From Polynucleobacter sp. (GTDB lineage: Bacteria; Pseudomonadota; Gammaproteobacteria; Burkholderiales; Burkholderiaceae_D), in contig JAIPCX010000002.1 in the NCBI GenBank assembly GCA_021737945.1, positions 109,224 through 173,223 of the forward strand: 64,000 bases of DNA, written 5' to 3'. The notes below the pieces were generated by a model. The model had not been told where the DNA came from, searched no databases, and saw only the letters and a program-made list of their open reading frames with translations. This document shows positions 47,291-61,372 of the stretch, piece after piece; positions within the stretch are counted from its first letter, which is position 1; each line of letters begins with the position of its first letter. The translations under genes were made by a program, and so were the position numbers.

Positions 47291-47749
47291 ATGACCGGAA
47301 CACTAAATAAAGCGCTTTTGATTGGCCATCTCGGTCAGGATCCCGATATACGCACCATGAACAGTGGCGAGTTAGTCGCTCATTTATCGGTTGCTACCAG
47401 CGAATCATGGAAAAACAAATCCACCGGCGCCCGTCGTGATGCGACGGAATGGCATCGCGTGGTTTTGTATAAACGACTGGCCGAGCTGGCTGCACATCAT
47501 TTAAAAAAAGGCGCATTAATTTACCTGGAAGGTCATCTGCAAACGCGCAAATGGGTAGGCAAAGACAGCATCGAGCGGCACACAACTGAAATCGTCGGCG
47601 ATGAACTCCGCGTACTACACCGTGCCAACGAAAACAAATTACAGCTCACCGTGCACGATGATCCACCAGTAGAAAATATTTTTCGACACGAAAGTTCCTC
47701 GCGTCCGCACGCAGCGGATACGCACACACAGGGAACTCCAGCCGCGTGA
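47291..47749 (+). CDS. ssb: Single-stranded DNA-binding protein
   Basis: The 152-residue OB-fold protein starts MTGTLNKALLIGHLGQDPDIR with the SSB motifs VAHLSVATSESWKNKSTGAR, TEWHRVVLYKRLAELA, and LIYLEGHLQTRKW. It lacks the acidic DDDIPF tip that recruits partner proteins in canonical SSB; its tail ends in THTQGTPAA-like residues. It may be an accessory or phage/plasmid-type SSB, and the organism probably has another. It stands 58 bases before the ankyrin gene in the same direction. Confidence 0.85.
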   Translation: MTGTLNKALLIGHLGQDPDIRTMNSGELVAHLSVATSESWKNKSTGARRDATEWHRVVLYKRLAELAAHHLKKGALIYLEGHLQTRKWVGKDSIERHTTEIVGDELRVLHRANENKLQLTVHDDPPVENIFRHESSSRPHAADTHTQGTPAA

Positions 47750-47806
47750 AAGTCACACAGTGTTTCCGCCTCTTACTGAGTGCCTCAGTCTCGGAGCTAA
47801 AACCAC

Positions 47807-49249
47807 ATGCGCGCCATCAACAATTCATCCGGTATTTCTGCGTCGACCTCGAATCAAAACAAGGGTTCAACGGATACGACGCCAGCTTTGGTTTATTTAT
47901 ACGAGAAGGAAATTGATCCCAACTCCGTTAAATTTTGCAGGCGCATAGCGAAAATCAGCCACCTCCATACCCATGAGCTTGAATTCGAATCAGCGAAAGC
48001 CTCCATCAGCGCCGTTGGCGATCTACTTGGCAAACACAAGGAAAAATCTAACCACCTTTTATTGCATGTGCACGGCCATAGTGTGGGAATGAAAGGTCAG
48101 CGTAGTCACCGTTTTGCTTCAGATTTGGGCAAAGACTCAGAGCGCGTAAACCAGACTCGTGAGTGGCTGGAAAATCTGCTTCTACACAACCCAGCTCAAT
48201 CACCATCCAGCTCAAACAAGGTGCGACCTTTTATTCATGTGTTGAGTTGCGAGGCCAAGGCATTAGCCGATGAAATCAAACCTGACACTCCACTGTGGCA
48301 GTCTGGCTGGTTTATTTTATATTCCAGTTCAAAAAAAACCTCACTCAATCATCTGGGTCTTTCATTAAAAGTAACCGCAAGCTATTTAGAGCTTTGCGAA
48401 GCTAATGAAATGACAGCCGATCCTTTGACTCTGTTTTATCTGGCGGGCATGGCTCGCGGCGATTGCATGACCCTACTCGGTGGCGATTTGCAGCAGCCAC
48501 TCACGCTGCATGCCCCCAAATCGCTGCGAGACTTAGCGCATGCACGCTCAATTAAATTAGCCGATGGAAGCCCGCTAGACAAAGCCCGCATTCTTTTGGC
48601 CGGTATTGAACTCAGTCAAGAAGAGCGCTCGCTACTACCTGACGCCGATGATGAATACTTACTAAGTCAGTTACTGGCAACGCGCTTGGAACGCCAAGAT
48701 AAAGACGCCATCAAAAAATTAATTAAACATAATTCTCAACGCTTAAGCCGACCTCAACTCGTTGGTACATTACCTTTAGCTAGCGTAGTTCAAAGTAACT
48801 CTCTATCCATGATTGCATGGATCTTAAAGCAAGGTGCAAACATCAATGCCACTGATAGTAATGGTAATTCCGTGATGTTTGATGCAATCTCGCTGGAAGA
48901 TACGTTCATGCTGAAATTTCTACTCGAGCACAAAGCGGATCCTAACTGCGCCAACCATGAAGACGTAACACCGTTATTTATTGCAATTGAAAACAATAAA
49001 ACGCAAGCCGCTGAATTACTCATACGATACGGTGCAGACATAATGACATCCGATGATGGCGATAGCCCACTAACACTGGCAGTGAGTAAAGGACAACTCA
49101 GCGTCGTAGCCTGTCTGTTGCAACACGGGGCAGATCACCGAACCGGCTTATCTACACAACTGGTGCAACAAGCCCGAACAGCCGGACGTGAAGACATCGC
49201 ATTATTACTTGAGCAGGCATTGCAAAAAAAACCTGCCTGGAAAAATTAA
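47807..49249 (+). CDS. Ankyrin-repeat protein with possible caspase/CHAT-like N-terminus
   Basis: The 480-residue protein has in its N-terminal ~300 residues LLLHVHGHSVG (His89-Gly-His91) and PFIHVLSCEA (Cys148) 57 residues later. A His-Gly followed by a Cys at the end of the next strand is the dyad layout of clan CD peptidases (CHAT, caspase-like). Residues ~320-450 hold three or four ankyrin repeats (GANINATDSNGNSVMFDA, HKADPNCANHEDVTPLF, GADIMTSDDGDSPLTLAV). There is no signal peptide. I do not recognise the exact family; the peptidase reading is tentative. GGAG lies ten bases before the ATG. It follows an ssb gene. Confidence 0.6.
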   Translation: MRAINNSSGISASTSNQNKGSTDTTPALVYLYEKEIDPNSVKFCRRIAKISHLHTHELEFESAKASISAVGDLLGKHKEKSNHLLLHVHGHSVGMKGQRSHRFASDLGKDSERVNQTREWLENLLLHNPAQSPSSSNKVRPFIHVLSCEAKALADEIKPDTPLWQSGWFILYSSSKKTSLNHLGLSLKVTASYLELCEANEMTADPLTLFYLAGMARGDCMTLLGGDLQQPLTLHAPKSLRDLAHARSIKLADGSPLDKARILLAGIELSQEERSLLPDADDEYLLSQLLATRLERQDKDAIKKLIKHNSQRLSRPQLVGTLPLASVVQSNSLSMIAWILKQGANINATDSNGNSVMFDAISLEDTFMLKFLLEHKADPNCANHEDVTPLFIAIENNKTQAAELLIRYGADIMTSDDGDSPLTLAVSKGQLSVVACLLQHGADHRTGLSTQLVQQARTAGREDIALLLEQALQKKPAWKN

Positions 49250-49341
49250 TTTAACCTGTTCAAGCCGTCATAAATCAAACCTGCCGCCACATCCATTACA
49301 CTATCCGCACATAAATTCTTATAACAATCGCGGAGACCACG

Positions 49342-50319
49342 ATGGACGTACTAATTACCGGCGGTGCAGGCTTTTTGGGTGTCAAGCTCGCAAAAAAATT
49401 ACTCGAACGCGGAACACTCGCTGGACCAGACGGCAAACAACACACCCTGAGTCGCATCGTGCTGCTCGACCAAGTGGCCGCACAAGGCTTTACCGACCCA
49501 CGCATAGTATCGATGACCGGTGATGTCGCGGATGCCGCCAGCGTGGCTCGTGCGCTTACTCCCTCAGTTCAAACCGTGTTTCATCTGGCAGCCGTGGTCA
49601 GCGGTGAAGCCGAAAGTGATTTTGATTTAGGTATGCGCATCAATCTTGATGCTACGCGCATCTTGCTCGAGCAAGCACGCCGCAATGGCAATAAGCCACG
49701 CTTTGTATTCACCAGTTCAGTGGCCGTGTTTGGTGGTGATCTGCCCGCCAAAGTACTCGACACCACACCCGCTACACCGCAAGGCTCCTACGGTGCACAA
49801 AAAGCGATGTGTGAACTGATGGTGACTGACTATGCACGCAAAGGTTTTGTGGATGGTCGTTCAGTGCGTCTGCCGACAGTATCGGTACGACCTGGCAAAG
49901 CTAACAAAGCGGCCTCGAGTTTTGCCAGCGGCATTATTCGTGAACCCTTAAACGGAGTCGCCTCAATTTGTCCAGTACCTGCTAACACTCGCATGTGGGT
50001 ACTCTCACCACGCAGCACCGTTAACAATTTAATTCATGCGCATGAAGTAGCTGGCGCAGTCTTTGGCAGTGCAGGTGCGGTGAATCTACCTGGCCTGAGC
50101 ATTACCGTGGGTGAGATGGTCGCGGCGATGGGTCGAGTCGCGGGTGAAGCCCCTGTCAAACTCATTCAGTGGCAAGAAGATGCGGCGATTATGAAACTCG
50201 TGCGCACATGGCCCGGTGATTTCATCACCTCGCGCGCAGAAAGTATGGGATTTGTTCGCGACACTAACTACGATGATGTAGTGCGTGCGTATATGGATGA
50301 CGAATTAAGCAAACACTAA
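49342..50319 (+). CDS. denD: D-erythronate dehydrogenase-like NAD-dependent epimerase/dehydratase
   Basis: The 325-residue extended SDR has GGAGFLGVKLAKKLLERG at the N-terminus, FHLAAVVSGEAESDFDLG, FTSSVAVFGGDLP and the catalytic YGAQKAMCELMV (YxxxK). The FDLG and AAVVSGEAE segments match D-erythronate dehydrogenases, enzymes of four-carbon sugar-acid use. GGAG precedes the ATG. It is convergent with puhE. A direct link to photosynthesis is not seen, and the substrate rests on family resemblance. Confidence 0.75.
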   Translation: MDVLITGGAGFLGVKLAKKLLERGTLAGPDGKQHTLSRIVLLDQVAAQGFTDPRIVSMTGDVADAASVARALTPSVQTVFHLAAVVSGEAESDFDLGMRINLDATRILLEQARRNGNKPRFVFTSSVAVFGGDLPAKVLDTTPATPQGSYGAQKAMCELMVTDYARKGFVDGRSVRLPTVSVRPGKANKAASSFASGIIREPLNGVASICPVPANTRMWVLSPRSTVNNLIHAHEVAGAVFGSAGAVNLPGLSITVGEMVAAMGRVAGEAPVKLIQWQEDAAIMKLVRTWPGDFITSRAESMGFVRDTNYDDVVRAYMDDELSKH

Positions 50320-50339
50320 TTAACTTCAAAGCTCGCGAG

Positions 50340-50359
50340 AGCCTGTGCTTCAGGCTTTT
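50340..50359 (+). terminator. Terminator after denD, overlapping the puhE stop
   Basis: AGCCTG, loop TGCTT and CAGGCT form a 6-bp stem followed by TTT. It lies 21 bases after the denD stop. The puhE stop codon (TGA at 50350-50352 on the minus strand) falls within its loop and right arm, so the hairpin may serve both convergent transcripts. Confidence 0.55.
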
Positions 50360-51111
50360 GCGCGCATACCCCACTTCCATAACCACGTGGTGGGTAGTGG
50401 CAAGATCATGAATATGTGTTCAACCACTGCCAAAGTCAACAGACCCGCCACCAAACATAAACTAGTCGCCGCAAAACCGTCAGCCGGTTGAACCGAGACG
50501 GCCATCCACAAAGGCACGAGCACAGTCACCGCTGCGGTCACTGAAATTGGCATCAGCCAATTCCATGAACGTCGTGTGAAATAACTTTGTAAATAGGAGA
50601 GATGCGCGGGCAGAAAATTTTCTGAAAGATTACGCACACCTAAAAATAAATTTAGCTTAGCTGACAAACGCATCGTCCACAAAACCAAATACGTCCACCA
50701 ACCCGTTTGATTCGGTTTGTTCCAGCTCACCGCAAACACGAGTATCGCCAACACCACTAAAGCAAACTCATGATGCAAGATCGCTTCGGTGGCATGCCAA
50801 GCGCGCTTCCAGCCACGACTATCTTCCGGACATTCACTTCGACGCGTGCCCGTTACATAACCCAAAAGAAAAGCAATCTCTTGCCAGCCCCATATCAACA
50901 AGGCACACGTAAACGCACAGTACGCTGATGATACGGTCGCACTCGACGCGGAAATAGACAAACCCACTAATGCGAAACCCAACAGTAAAGTAGATTTCAA
51001 CATTGTCCATTTGAATGTCCAGCTCGGCAATCGACCGAGGTACAAAATTACCCCCGTCGAAAACCACCAAACAAACAGCGTGAACGCTGCAGGAAGTAAA
51101 TACTGGCTCAT
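50350..51111 (-). CDS. puhE: Photosynthetic complex assembly protein PuhE (DUF3623)
   Basis: The 253-residue polytopic membrane protein has about seven hydrophobic helices, with the family pattern FTLFVWWFSTGVILYLGRL near the start, ALLIWGWQEIAFLLGYVTG and LNLFLGVRNLSENFLPAHLSYLQSYF. This is the DUF3623 / PuhE family encoded in most PGCs. It affects bacteriochlorophyll or RC assembly in characterised bacteria; its mechanism is unknown. It ends the bchF-N-B-L-M-acsF operon, 79 bases after acsF. Confidence 0.9.
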   Translation of the reverse strand: MSQYLLPAAFTLFVWWFSTGVILYLGRLPSWTFKWTMLKSTLLLGFALVGLSISASSATVSSAYCAFTCALLIWGWQEIAFLLGYVTGTRRSECPEDSRGWKRAWHATEAILHHEFALVVLAILVFAVSWNKPNQTGWWTYLVLWTMRLSAKLNLFLGVRNLSENFLPAHLSYLQSYFTRRSWNWLMPISVTAAVTVLVPLWMAVSVQPADGFAATSLCLVAGLLTLAVVEHIFMILPLPTTWLWKWGMRAKA

Positions 51112-51190
51112 TACAAACGTAAAGCCTATTAATTGTTAATGAATGATGAGTGTATGCCCAAGCTAGGCATGCACCACTGTCATCCAAAAT

Positions 51191-52270
51191 TTACCAGGCT
51201 GGCACCATACGTGCCGTGTCAGGCAATCGGTTGGAAATCACGGGGATAAAGAACATGCGCGCAAATATTGCCGCGCCCGCCACACTCCACAAAGCTTTGC
51301 GTGCATAACCCACCACACCACCTGCTGCCAATCCTTCATCGGCGCGCTGCGAACAGGCAAACAGCCGATCTAAATTAGCGCGGAAAGCAGGATGATCGAT
51401 ATCGAGCAAAACAGGAAAGACTTGTTTGGTAATTTCATTCGTGATGCGAAACACATCAAAATCGTATTCAGTAGGCTCTAGCCCCATCGCTTGCTTTAAT
51501 TCAGGACGGGTATGGTCACGTACATACATCGTAGCGTATACAGCCAACAAGAAGAAACGTATCCACAGCACATTTGCACCGCGCAGCAAATTCGGGTTAG
51601 CACGCATGATCAATGCAAACGATTCACCATGACGGAACTCATCATTACACCAGCGCTGGAACCAGCGGAAAATAGGGTGAAAACGTTTCTCTGGATGTTT
51701 TTCTAATTGACGGAAAATACGAATGTAGCGCGCATAACCAATTTTCTCGGACAAGTACGTCGCATAGAAAATGTATTTAGGCTTAAAGAAGGTGTACTTT
51801 TTGGTGCGCTTTAAGTCGCCCAAATCAATACCCAAACCATAATCTTTCAACGACGAATTAAGAAAGCCTGCATGGCGAGACTCATCGCGTGCCATGTATT
51901 CCATCAATTGCTTAATATCCGGATTAGTTACGTTACGCTTGATTTCGTTGTACAGCACGCAGCCAGAAAATTCTGATGTTAATGAGCTGACCAGAAAATC
52001 TAAAAATTCTTGGCGCAGCTCAGGCGACATTTTCGACGCCAGGTCCCGCGCCTCATCCGCAAAAGTCGCGTCACGCTGAAAGTGATCATGATTGTTATCG
52101 CCTTCGTATTCAGCCATCATGGCATCCCACTCTGCGCGCACAGGCTCAATATTGAGCTTATCCATCGCTTCAAAATCAGTCGTATAAAAACGTGGCGAAA
52201 AAATTGTATTCGTCACTGCTTTACGATTAGCATCTGCGACTGAATTGATCTCAGTTGTTGTGTTATTCAT
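51191..52270 (-). CDS. acsF: Mg-protoporphyrin IX monomethyl ester oxidative cyclase (aerobic)
   Basis: The 359-residue diiron protein has the carboxylate motifs [30 protein letters not shown] and [14 protein letters not shown] that bind the two irons. It makes ring E of bacteriochlorophyll using O2. No oxygen-independent cyclase (bchE) is in the window, which agrees with aerobic phototrophy. Strong family identity by length and motifs. It lies between bchM and puhE. Confidence 0.96.
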   Translation of the reverse strand: MNNTTTEINSVADANRKAVTNTIFSPRFYTTDFEAMDKLNIEPVRAEWDAMMAEYEGDNNHDHFQRDATFADEARDLASKMSPELRQEFLDFLVSSLTSEFSGCVLYNEIKRNVTNPDIKQLMEYMARDESRHAGFLNSSLKDYGLGIDLGDLKRTKKYTFFKPKYIFYATYLSEKIGYARYIRIFRQLEKHPEKRFHPIFRWFQRWCNDEFRHGESFALIMRANPNLLRGANVLWIRFFLLAVYATMYVRDHTRPELKQAMGLEPTEYDFDVFRITNEITKQVFPVLLDIDHPAFRANLDRLFACSQRADEGLAAGGVVGYARKALWSVAGAAIFARMFFIPVISNRLPDTARMVPAW

Positions 52271-52353
52271 GATCTCTCTCCTTGCGCTGCAATGATTTTT
52301 TCTGACACTCTGCAGTCATAAAAACAGCGCTAAAGCAATCCGGTAAAAAGGTC

Positions 52354-53058
52354 TTATGCCAGTACCAATTGCATCGCTTGCGATGTATAAAATCCACTAG
52401 AAATTTTTTCTGTATGACCCGTCTGCCAGCCAACTAATTTAGCGGCGATAGCAATTTCATCGCGCAGCGCTGATTCAGACACCGGCTCAATGAACGGTGC
52501 GCGATCAGCTCGCGGAAAAATACGGCCCACACGTATCATCGTCGCGAGAATCGGATTACTAGGAGCGAACGTAAACAAGATGGATTGCTTAGTGCGCTGA
52601 GCCAAGCCGCCCAAACCTTGGACCATGTCATGCTTTTCGTAATGGATCATCGAGTCCATCGCCACCACATGATCAAAGCGACCATAACTAGTTGACAGCA
52701 TATCGCCGGCGATGAATTCCAATTTACCTTTGCCCAGATCTTTTGGCATACGCTCACGCGCCAGTTGCACTAAGGTCGGCGACAAATCAATCGCAACGAC
52801 TTCGGCACCGCGCTTCACCAGCTCCACCGCTAACGCGCCAGTACCGCAACCCGCGTCTAAAATACGTCGGCCATGCAAATCATCTGGCAGCCAGCTGAGC
52901 AAAGTTTCGCGCATGCGATCGCGACCCGCACGCACGGTCTTACGTATGCCCGATACTGGCGCATCCGAAGTGAGCTTGGCCCATTGATCTGCAGCTGTGC
53001 GATCAAAGTATTCCTCTAACCGGTCACGCTTTTCCTGATACGTAGTGTTGTCCATCAT
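52354..53058 (-). CDS. bchM: Mg-protoporphyrin O-methyltransferase
   Basis: The 234-residue SAM methyltransferase has motif I GRRILDAGCGTGALAVELVKRG, then VVAIDLSPTLVQLAR and DHVVAMDSMIHYE. The N-terminal TTYQEKRDRLEEYFDRTAADQW is typical of BchM. It methylates Mg-protoporphyrin IX before AcsF acts. It lies 55 bases after bchL and 83 bases before acsF, which join in one operon. Confidence 0.94.
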   Translation of the reverse strand: MMDNTTYQEKRDRLEEYFDRTAADQWAKLTSDAPVSGIRKTVRAGRDRMRETLLSWLPDDLHGRRILDAGCGTGALAVELVKRGAEVVAIDLSPTLVQLARERMPKDLGKGKLEFIAGDMLSTSYGRFDHVVAMDSMIHYEKHDMVQGLGGLAQRTKQSILFTFAPSNPILATMIRVGRIFPRADRAPFIEPVSESALRDEIAIAAKLVGWQTGHTEKISSGFYTSQAMQLVLA

Positions 53059-53112
53059 GTCCCCTTTCTGGGGTTCTTAATCGGTTAGTGGTAATTATTT
53101 AAAACAAGCAAA

Positions 53113-54072
<960 letters not shown>

Positions 54073-54106
54073 TCATTACTTCCGTGCTGCTCTTCGCCTT
54101 AGTGCA

Positions 54107-57539
<3,433 letters not shown>

Positions 57540-57573
57540 TACGTAGATTCTTGCCTTAGGGACTGATTTCTGG

Positions 57574-57602
57574 ACTGTAGGAGTGACTGATGAGTATGTC
57601 AA
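57574..57602 (-). promoter_or_regulatory. Sigma-70-type promoter of the bchF-N-B-L-M-acsF-puhE operon
   Basis: Minus-strand TTGACA (57602-57597), 17 bases, TACAGT (57579-57574). The -35 box is the right arm of the PpsR site at 57597, so repressor and polymerase would compete. Predicted start about 57567, leaving some 28 bases before the bchF ATG. Confidence 0.65.
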
Positions 57603-57630
57603 CTAAAGATTACGTAATGTTCAGTTGACA
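57597..57630. promoter_or_regulatory. Divergent PpsR/CrtJ operator pair between bchF and ppaA
   Basis: TGTcaactaaagattACG (57597-57614) and CGTaatgttcagttgACA (57613-57630) are each one base off TGT-N12-ACA. They overlap by two bases and form an inverted pair TGTCAACT...AGTTGACA, like the one at lhaA. A TTGACA on the plus strand (57625-57630) may serve ppaA, but no good -10 follows. Confidence 0.7.
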
Positions 57631-57722
57631 CATCTAAAGCCCTCAGGCATCGTCCGGTAATTCTTCGAAAACTCACTTTACGGAGCCGTCTGTTAGTCAG
57701 GAACACGACGGAGCTGACACCC

Positions 57723-58577
57723 ATGGGCAAAACTACCAAGGCCAAGAATACGTTCAACCTCACTACTGATCCATTGATCAGAATAGCCAATCAAGACAGT
57801 GAGCACTCCCTTTTAACACTTGTTCAGGCTGAAATCATCCCGCGGCTGATGTCGGCCCATCGCGATTCGCGCCAGACATCACTGAGTGCGAACAACATTT
57901 CTCGCAATGAGATCATCGCCTTTACTCAGGCACTGCTGGCCCAAGACGTTGCCGCCGCCAATGTCATAGTCGCCGAGTTACGCGAAGATGGTTGCACGAT
58001 AGATGCCATTTACCTGCAATTGCTAGCACCTTCGGCACGCTATCTGGGTGAGTTATGGGAGGCAGATACCTGTAATTTCTCAGAAGTCACCCTCTGCTTA
58101 TGGCGCATACAGACCATGCTGTACGACCTCAGCCCCGCATTTCAATCCGACGCAGCGCAGCGTGCGGCGGCACCGATTGAGCGACGCATACTGATTGCCA
58201 ACCTGCCCGGCCATCAGCACACCCTGGGCGTATCCATGCTGTCGGAATTTTTCCGGCGCGAAGGCTGGGTCACGCTGACCATCCCATCCCCTCAGCCCAG
58301 AGAAATACAAGACTCGCTCTCTACCGACTGGTTTGATGTCTTAGCTCTGTCAGCTGGCACCGACAGAGAAATTGATGACCTTCAAAAAACCGTGCAGGCC
58401 GCCCGCAAAACCTCCCGCAACCCACGCCTAGCCATCATGGTCGGCGGCGCTCTTTTGCTGCGCCGCCCTGAATTAGTAAGCATCGTGGGTGCTGATGGCA
58501 CCGCCAATGATGCCAATTCGGCACTAACTATGGCAACAAACCTTGTCCAACATCAAAGGGAAGTCAGATTAAACTGA
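57723..58577 (+). CDS. ppaA: PpaA/AerR-type cobalamin-binding regulator
   Basis: The 284-residue protein has a helical domain (residues ~60-135, with YLGELWEADTCNFSEVTLCLW) and a B12-binding Rossmann domain with GHQHTLG (residues 163-169, where His166 is the expected cobalt ligand) and LALSAGTDREI and MVGGALLLRRPELVSIVGAD later. AerR/PpaA proteins bind cobalamin and act as anti-repressors of PpsR/CrtJ. The partner gene ppsR follows 140 bases downstream. GGAG lies nine bases before the ATG. Confidence 0.9.
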   Translation: MGKTTKAKNTFNLTTDPLIRIANQDSEHSLLTLVQAEIIPRLMSAHRDSRQTSLSANNISRNEIIAFTQALLAQDVAAANVIVAELREDGCTIDAIYLQLLAPSARYLGELWEADTCNFSEVTLCLWRIQTMLYDLSPAFQSDAAQRAAAPIERRILIANLPGHQHTLGVSMLSEFFRREGWVTLTIPSPQPREIQDSLSTDWFDVLALSAGTDREIDDLQKTVQAARKTSRNPRLAIMVGGALLLRRPELVSIVGADGTANDANSALTMATNLVQHQREVRLN

Positions 58578-58616
58578 CGCTTGCAAGTGACAATTTAGCT
58601 TGAATATCCTTATAAT
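58575..58616 (+). promoter_or_regulatory. Promoter and possible autoregulatory PpsR site for ppsR
   Basis: TGAcgcttgcaagtgACA (58575-58592) is one base off TGT-N12-ACA. Its right end holds a GTGACA -35-like box (58587-58592), followed after 18 bases by a perfect TATAAT (58611-58616). The first base of the operator is in the stop codon region of ppaA, so the two genes are probably transcribed separately, with about 95 bases of ppsR leader. Confidence 0.6.
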
Positions 58617-58717
58617 TGCGGTCACAATCCACTCGCCTGTATAAGAAAATACTTTGCGGTCGCTTTTTAAATTGACCGTCCCGCAACAGCTTTACGACCA
58701 ACTATTGGTTCCCCCAA

Positions 58718-60124
58718 TTGACACAATTTGAAACCCCTAATGAATCGTTATCTGGACTAAGTCCAGAAGCGAATGCTGCGCTGCTTTCAGCAGCGGCAGA
58801 TGTCGTGCTCGTCGTTGACGGCCGGGGGGTGGTGCAAGACGTCTCTAGCAGCCATGCAGCGCTGCCCGTCTTAGGTGGTCAGCGCAGTTGGATAGGTAAG
58901 TCGTGGATAGACACGGTCACCATTGAGACGCGCCCAAAAATTTCTAAGCTCTTGAACGATGCCGACGCTGATGGACGAACCATCTGGCGACAAGTGAATG
59001 TCAAAGCCACTTCAGGCCCCGATGTGCCGCTATCTTTTTGTGCTATTCGTGTCGGCCCCAACGGTCGCATGATTGCGTTGGGTCGCGATCTGCGTGCTCA
59101 ATCGATACTGCAGCAACAATTAGTCGATGCCCAGCAAGCGATGGAGCGCGATTATTTACGTCTGCGTCATCTCGAATCGCGTTACCGAATTTTGTTTGAC
59201 CTCACCTCCGAAGGCGTGATGGTCGTTGAGGGCAAAACCTTAAAAATTGTAGAAGCCAATCCCGCAGCCGCCTCAGCATTGGGCGAAAGTGTGCGGCGTT
59301 TAGTCGGCCGAAATATCCTTGATTGTTTCGATGCGAAGGCCGGCACTACGCTTTCAAAGCTTCTTGAAATCGTTCGTGCCAGCGGCAAACCTGATCAAAT
59401 AATTATTCCTGCTGCTAAAGGCCAGTTAAACTTAGCCGCCTCAGTCATACAGGAAGAAAGCGGCGAATTACTACTCGTACGCATCGTTAGCGAACACCAG
59501 ACTAGCGCCGCCGTTAGCAGTAGCGCAGCACAAGGTGAATTGGTATTGCGCGTACTTGAGCAAACACCCGACGCCTTTGTCGTCACCGATAACGATGGCG
59601 AAATTCTCGCTGCTAATCGCGCTTTCAGCGAGTTAGTGCAACTCAATCGCAACGATCAGGTCATCGGTCAATCCATGGATCGTTGGTTAGGTCGCGCCGG
59701 TATTGATTTAAATGTGTTGTTAGCGAATTTACGTCAGCGTGGATCAGTCAAATTATTTGCGACTAACCTGCGCAATGAAAACGGTGCATCCATACCGGTA
59801 GAAATTTCTGCCGTGTCAGTCCCACACGGCGAGGTAAGTGGACTTGGCTTCACCATCCGCGATATCGGTCGTCGTCTCGGCAGCGAAACACAACACGAAA
59901 TCCCACGCTCAGTCGAACAACTCAGCGAACTCGTTGGCCGCGTTCCCATGCGCGAAATCGTCGGCGAAACCACCGAGTTGATCGAAAAACTCTGCATCGA
60001 AGCAGCGCTACAACTCACCCAAGACAATCGCGCCACCGCTGCCGAAATTCTTGGGCTTTCACGTCAAAGCCTGTACGTGAAACTACGCCAATACAAAATT
60101 GGCAATTTGGGTGGGGATAAGTAG
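58718..60124 (+). CDS. ppsR: Redox/light regulator PpsR (CrtJ)
   Basis: The 468-residue protein has an N-terminal region, three PAS-like domains (about residues 15-130, 150-260 and 275-395), and a C-terminal Fis-type HTH (437-462: NRATAAEILGLSRQSLYVKLR). Its start must be TTG at 58718, since the only upstream in-frame codons contain no ATG or GTG back to a stop at 58673; the N-terminus FETPNESLSGLSPEA agrees with the family. No ribosome-binding site is seen. Cys are at 108, 203 and 426; none is in the HTH, where the redox Cys of Rhodobacter homologues lies. Confidence 0.93.
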   Translation: MTQFETPNESLSGLSPEANAALLSAAADVVLVVDGRGVVQDVSSSHAALPVLGGQRSWIGKSWIDTVTIETRPKISKLLNDADADGRTIWRQVNVKATSGPDVPLSFCAIRVGPNGRMIALGRDLRAQSILQQQLVDAQQAMERDYLRLRHLESRYRILFDLTSEGVMVVEGKTLKIVEANPAAASALGESVRRLVGRNILDCFDAKAGTTLSKLLEIVRASGKPDQIIIPAAKGQLNLAASVIQEESGELLLVRIVSEHQTSAAVSSSAAQGELVLRVLEQTPDAFVVTDNDGEILAANRAFSELVQLNRNDQVIGQSMDRWLGRAGIDLNVLLANLRQRGSVKLFATNLRNENGASIPVEISAVSVPHGEVSGLGFTIRDIGRRLGSETQHEIPRSVEQLSELVGRVPMREIVGETTELIEKLCIEAALQLTQDNRATAAEILGLSRQSLYVKLRQYKIGNLGGDK

Positions 60125-60238
60125 CATTCGCTTGCCTCACCTGGCACTGACGATCTCCATCCTTCGCTAGTCGCACACCCTGCTTATCTGGGATAATCGC
60201 AGGTTAATTCAGTACACCTCCTCGAATGTAGAAATCCA

Positions 60239-61363
60239 ATGGCCCAAACACCTAAAGTTGCACTTATCACCGGCATTACCGGACAAGATGGCGCGTATCT
60301 CGCCGAATTTTTGTTAAAAAAAGGCTATGTCGTTCACGGCATCAAGCGTCGTAGTTCGCTATTTAACACCGACCGTATTGACCATCTGTACAAAGACCCG
60401 CATGTCGACGGCAGAAAATTCATACTGCATTACGGTGATCTGACCGACAGCACCAACTTGATTCGCATCGTCCAAGATGTCAAACCCGATGAAATCTACA
60501 ACCTCGCCGCTCAAAGTCATGTCGCGGTGAGTTTTGAAGAACCTGAATACACCGCCAATGCCGATGGTATAGGCGCACTGCGTTTACTCGAGGCGATACG
60601 TATTTGCGGTTTAGAGAAAAAAACGCGTTTTTACCAAGCATCCACCAGCGAGCTGTATGGTCTGGTACAAGAAATCCCACAAAAAGAAACCACGCCGTTT
60701 TACCCGCGCAGCCCGTATGCCGTCGCTAAACTGTATGCGTATTGGATCACCGTCAATTACCGTGAAGCCTATGGCATCTACGCATGTAATGGCATTCTGT
60801 TCAATCATGAAAGCCCGATCCGTGGCGAGACCTTTGTTACGCGAAAAATTACTCGCGCATTAGCGCGCATAGTGCTCGGCTTGCAAGATTGTCTTTACCT
60901 CGGCAACATGTCCGCACTACGCGATTGGGGTCATGCAAAAGACTACGTCGAAATGCAATGGCTCATGCTGCAGCAGGACGTTGCGGAAGATTTTGTGATT
61001 GCTACTGGCGTGCAATACAGCGTTCGTGAATTCGTGGATTTAGCCGCCAAAGAACTCGGCGTCACACTTGCCTTTGAAGGCGAAGGTGAAAATGAAATCG
61101 CACGTATTACCGCAGTGAACAATCCAGATGCAAAATGCAAAGTGGGCGACACCGTTGTGCGCGTTGATCCGCGCTACTTCCGCCCCACCGAAGTTGAAAC
61201 CTTATTGGGCGATCCCACCAAAGCAAAACAAAAACTGGGGTGGACACCGGTCACCACACTGCAACAATTAGTCAGTGAAATGGCGCAGAGTGACTTCACC
61301 TCCGCCAAGCGTGACAGCCTGGTCAAACAGCATGGCTTCCAAGCGTTTGATCATCACGAATGA
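60239..61363 (+). CDS. gmd: GDP-mannose 4,6-dehydratase
   Basis: The 374-residue extended SDR has [17 protein letters not shown] at the NADP site, [20 protein letters not shown] and [10 protein letters not shown] (YxxxK), and [17 protein letters not shown], all diagnostic for GMD. It makes GDP-4-keto-6-deoxymannose, the substrate of the next gene. It lies between ppsR and bchG, genes that adjoin in many PGCs, so it and its neighbours look like an insertion. Confidence 0.95.
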   Translation: MAQTPKVALITGITGQDGAYLAEFLLKKGYVVHGIKRRSSLFNTDRIDHLYKDPHVDGRKFILHYGDLTDSTNLIRIVQDVKPDEIYNLAAQSHVAVSFEEPEYTANADGIGALRLLEAIRICGLEKKTRFYQASTSELYGLVQEIPQKETTPFYPRSPYAVAKLYAYWITVNYREAYGIYACNGILFNHESPIRGETFVTRKITRALARIVLGLQDCLYLGNMSALRDWGHAKDYVEMQWLMLQQDVAEDFVIATGVQYSVREFVDLAAKELGVTLAFEGEGENEIARITAVNNPDAKCKVGDTVVRVDPRYFRPTEVETLLGDPTKAKQKLGWTPVTTLQQLVSEMAQSDFTSAKRDSLVKQHGFQAFDHHE

Positions 61364-61372
61364 TTTATCAGC

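Noticed and set aside
57540..57602. N-terminal extension of BchF from a TTG at 57602
   Set aside because: The TTG is the -35 box TTGACA of the bchF promoter, and BchF proteins begin near the ATG at 57539.
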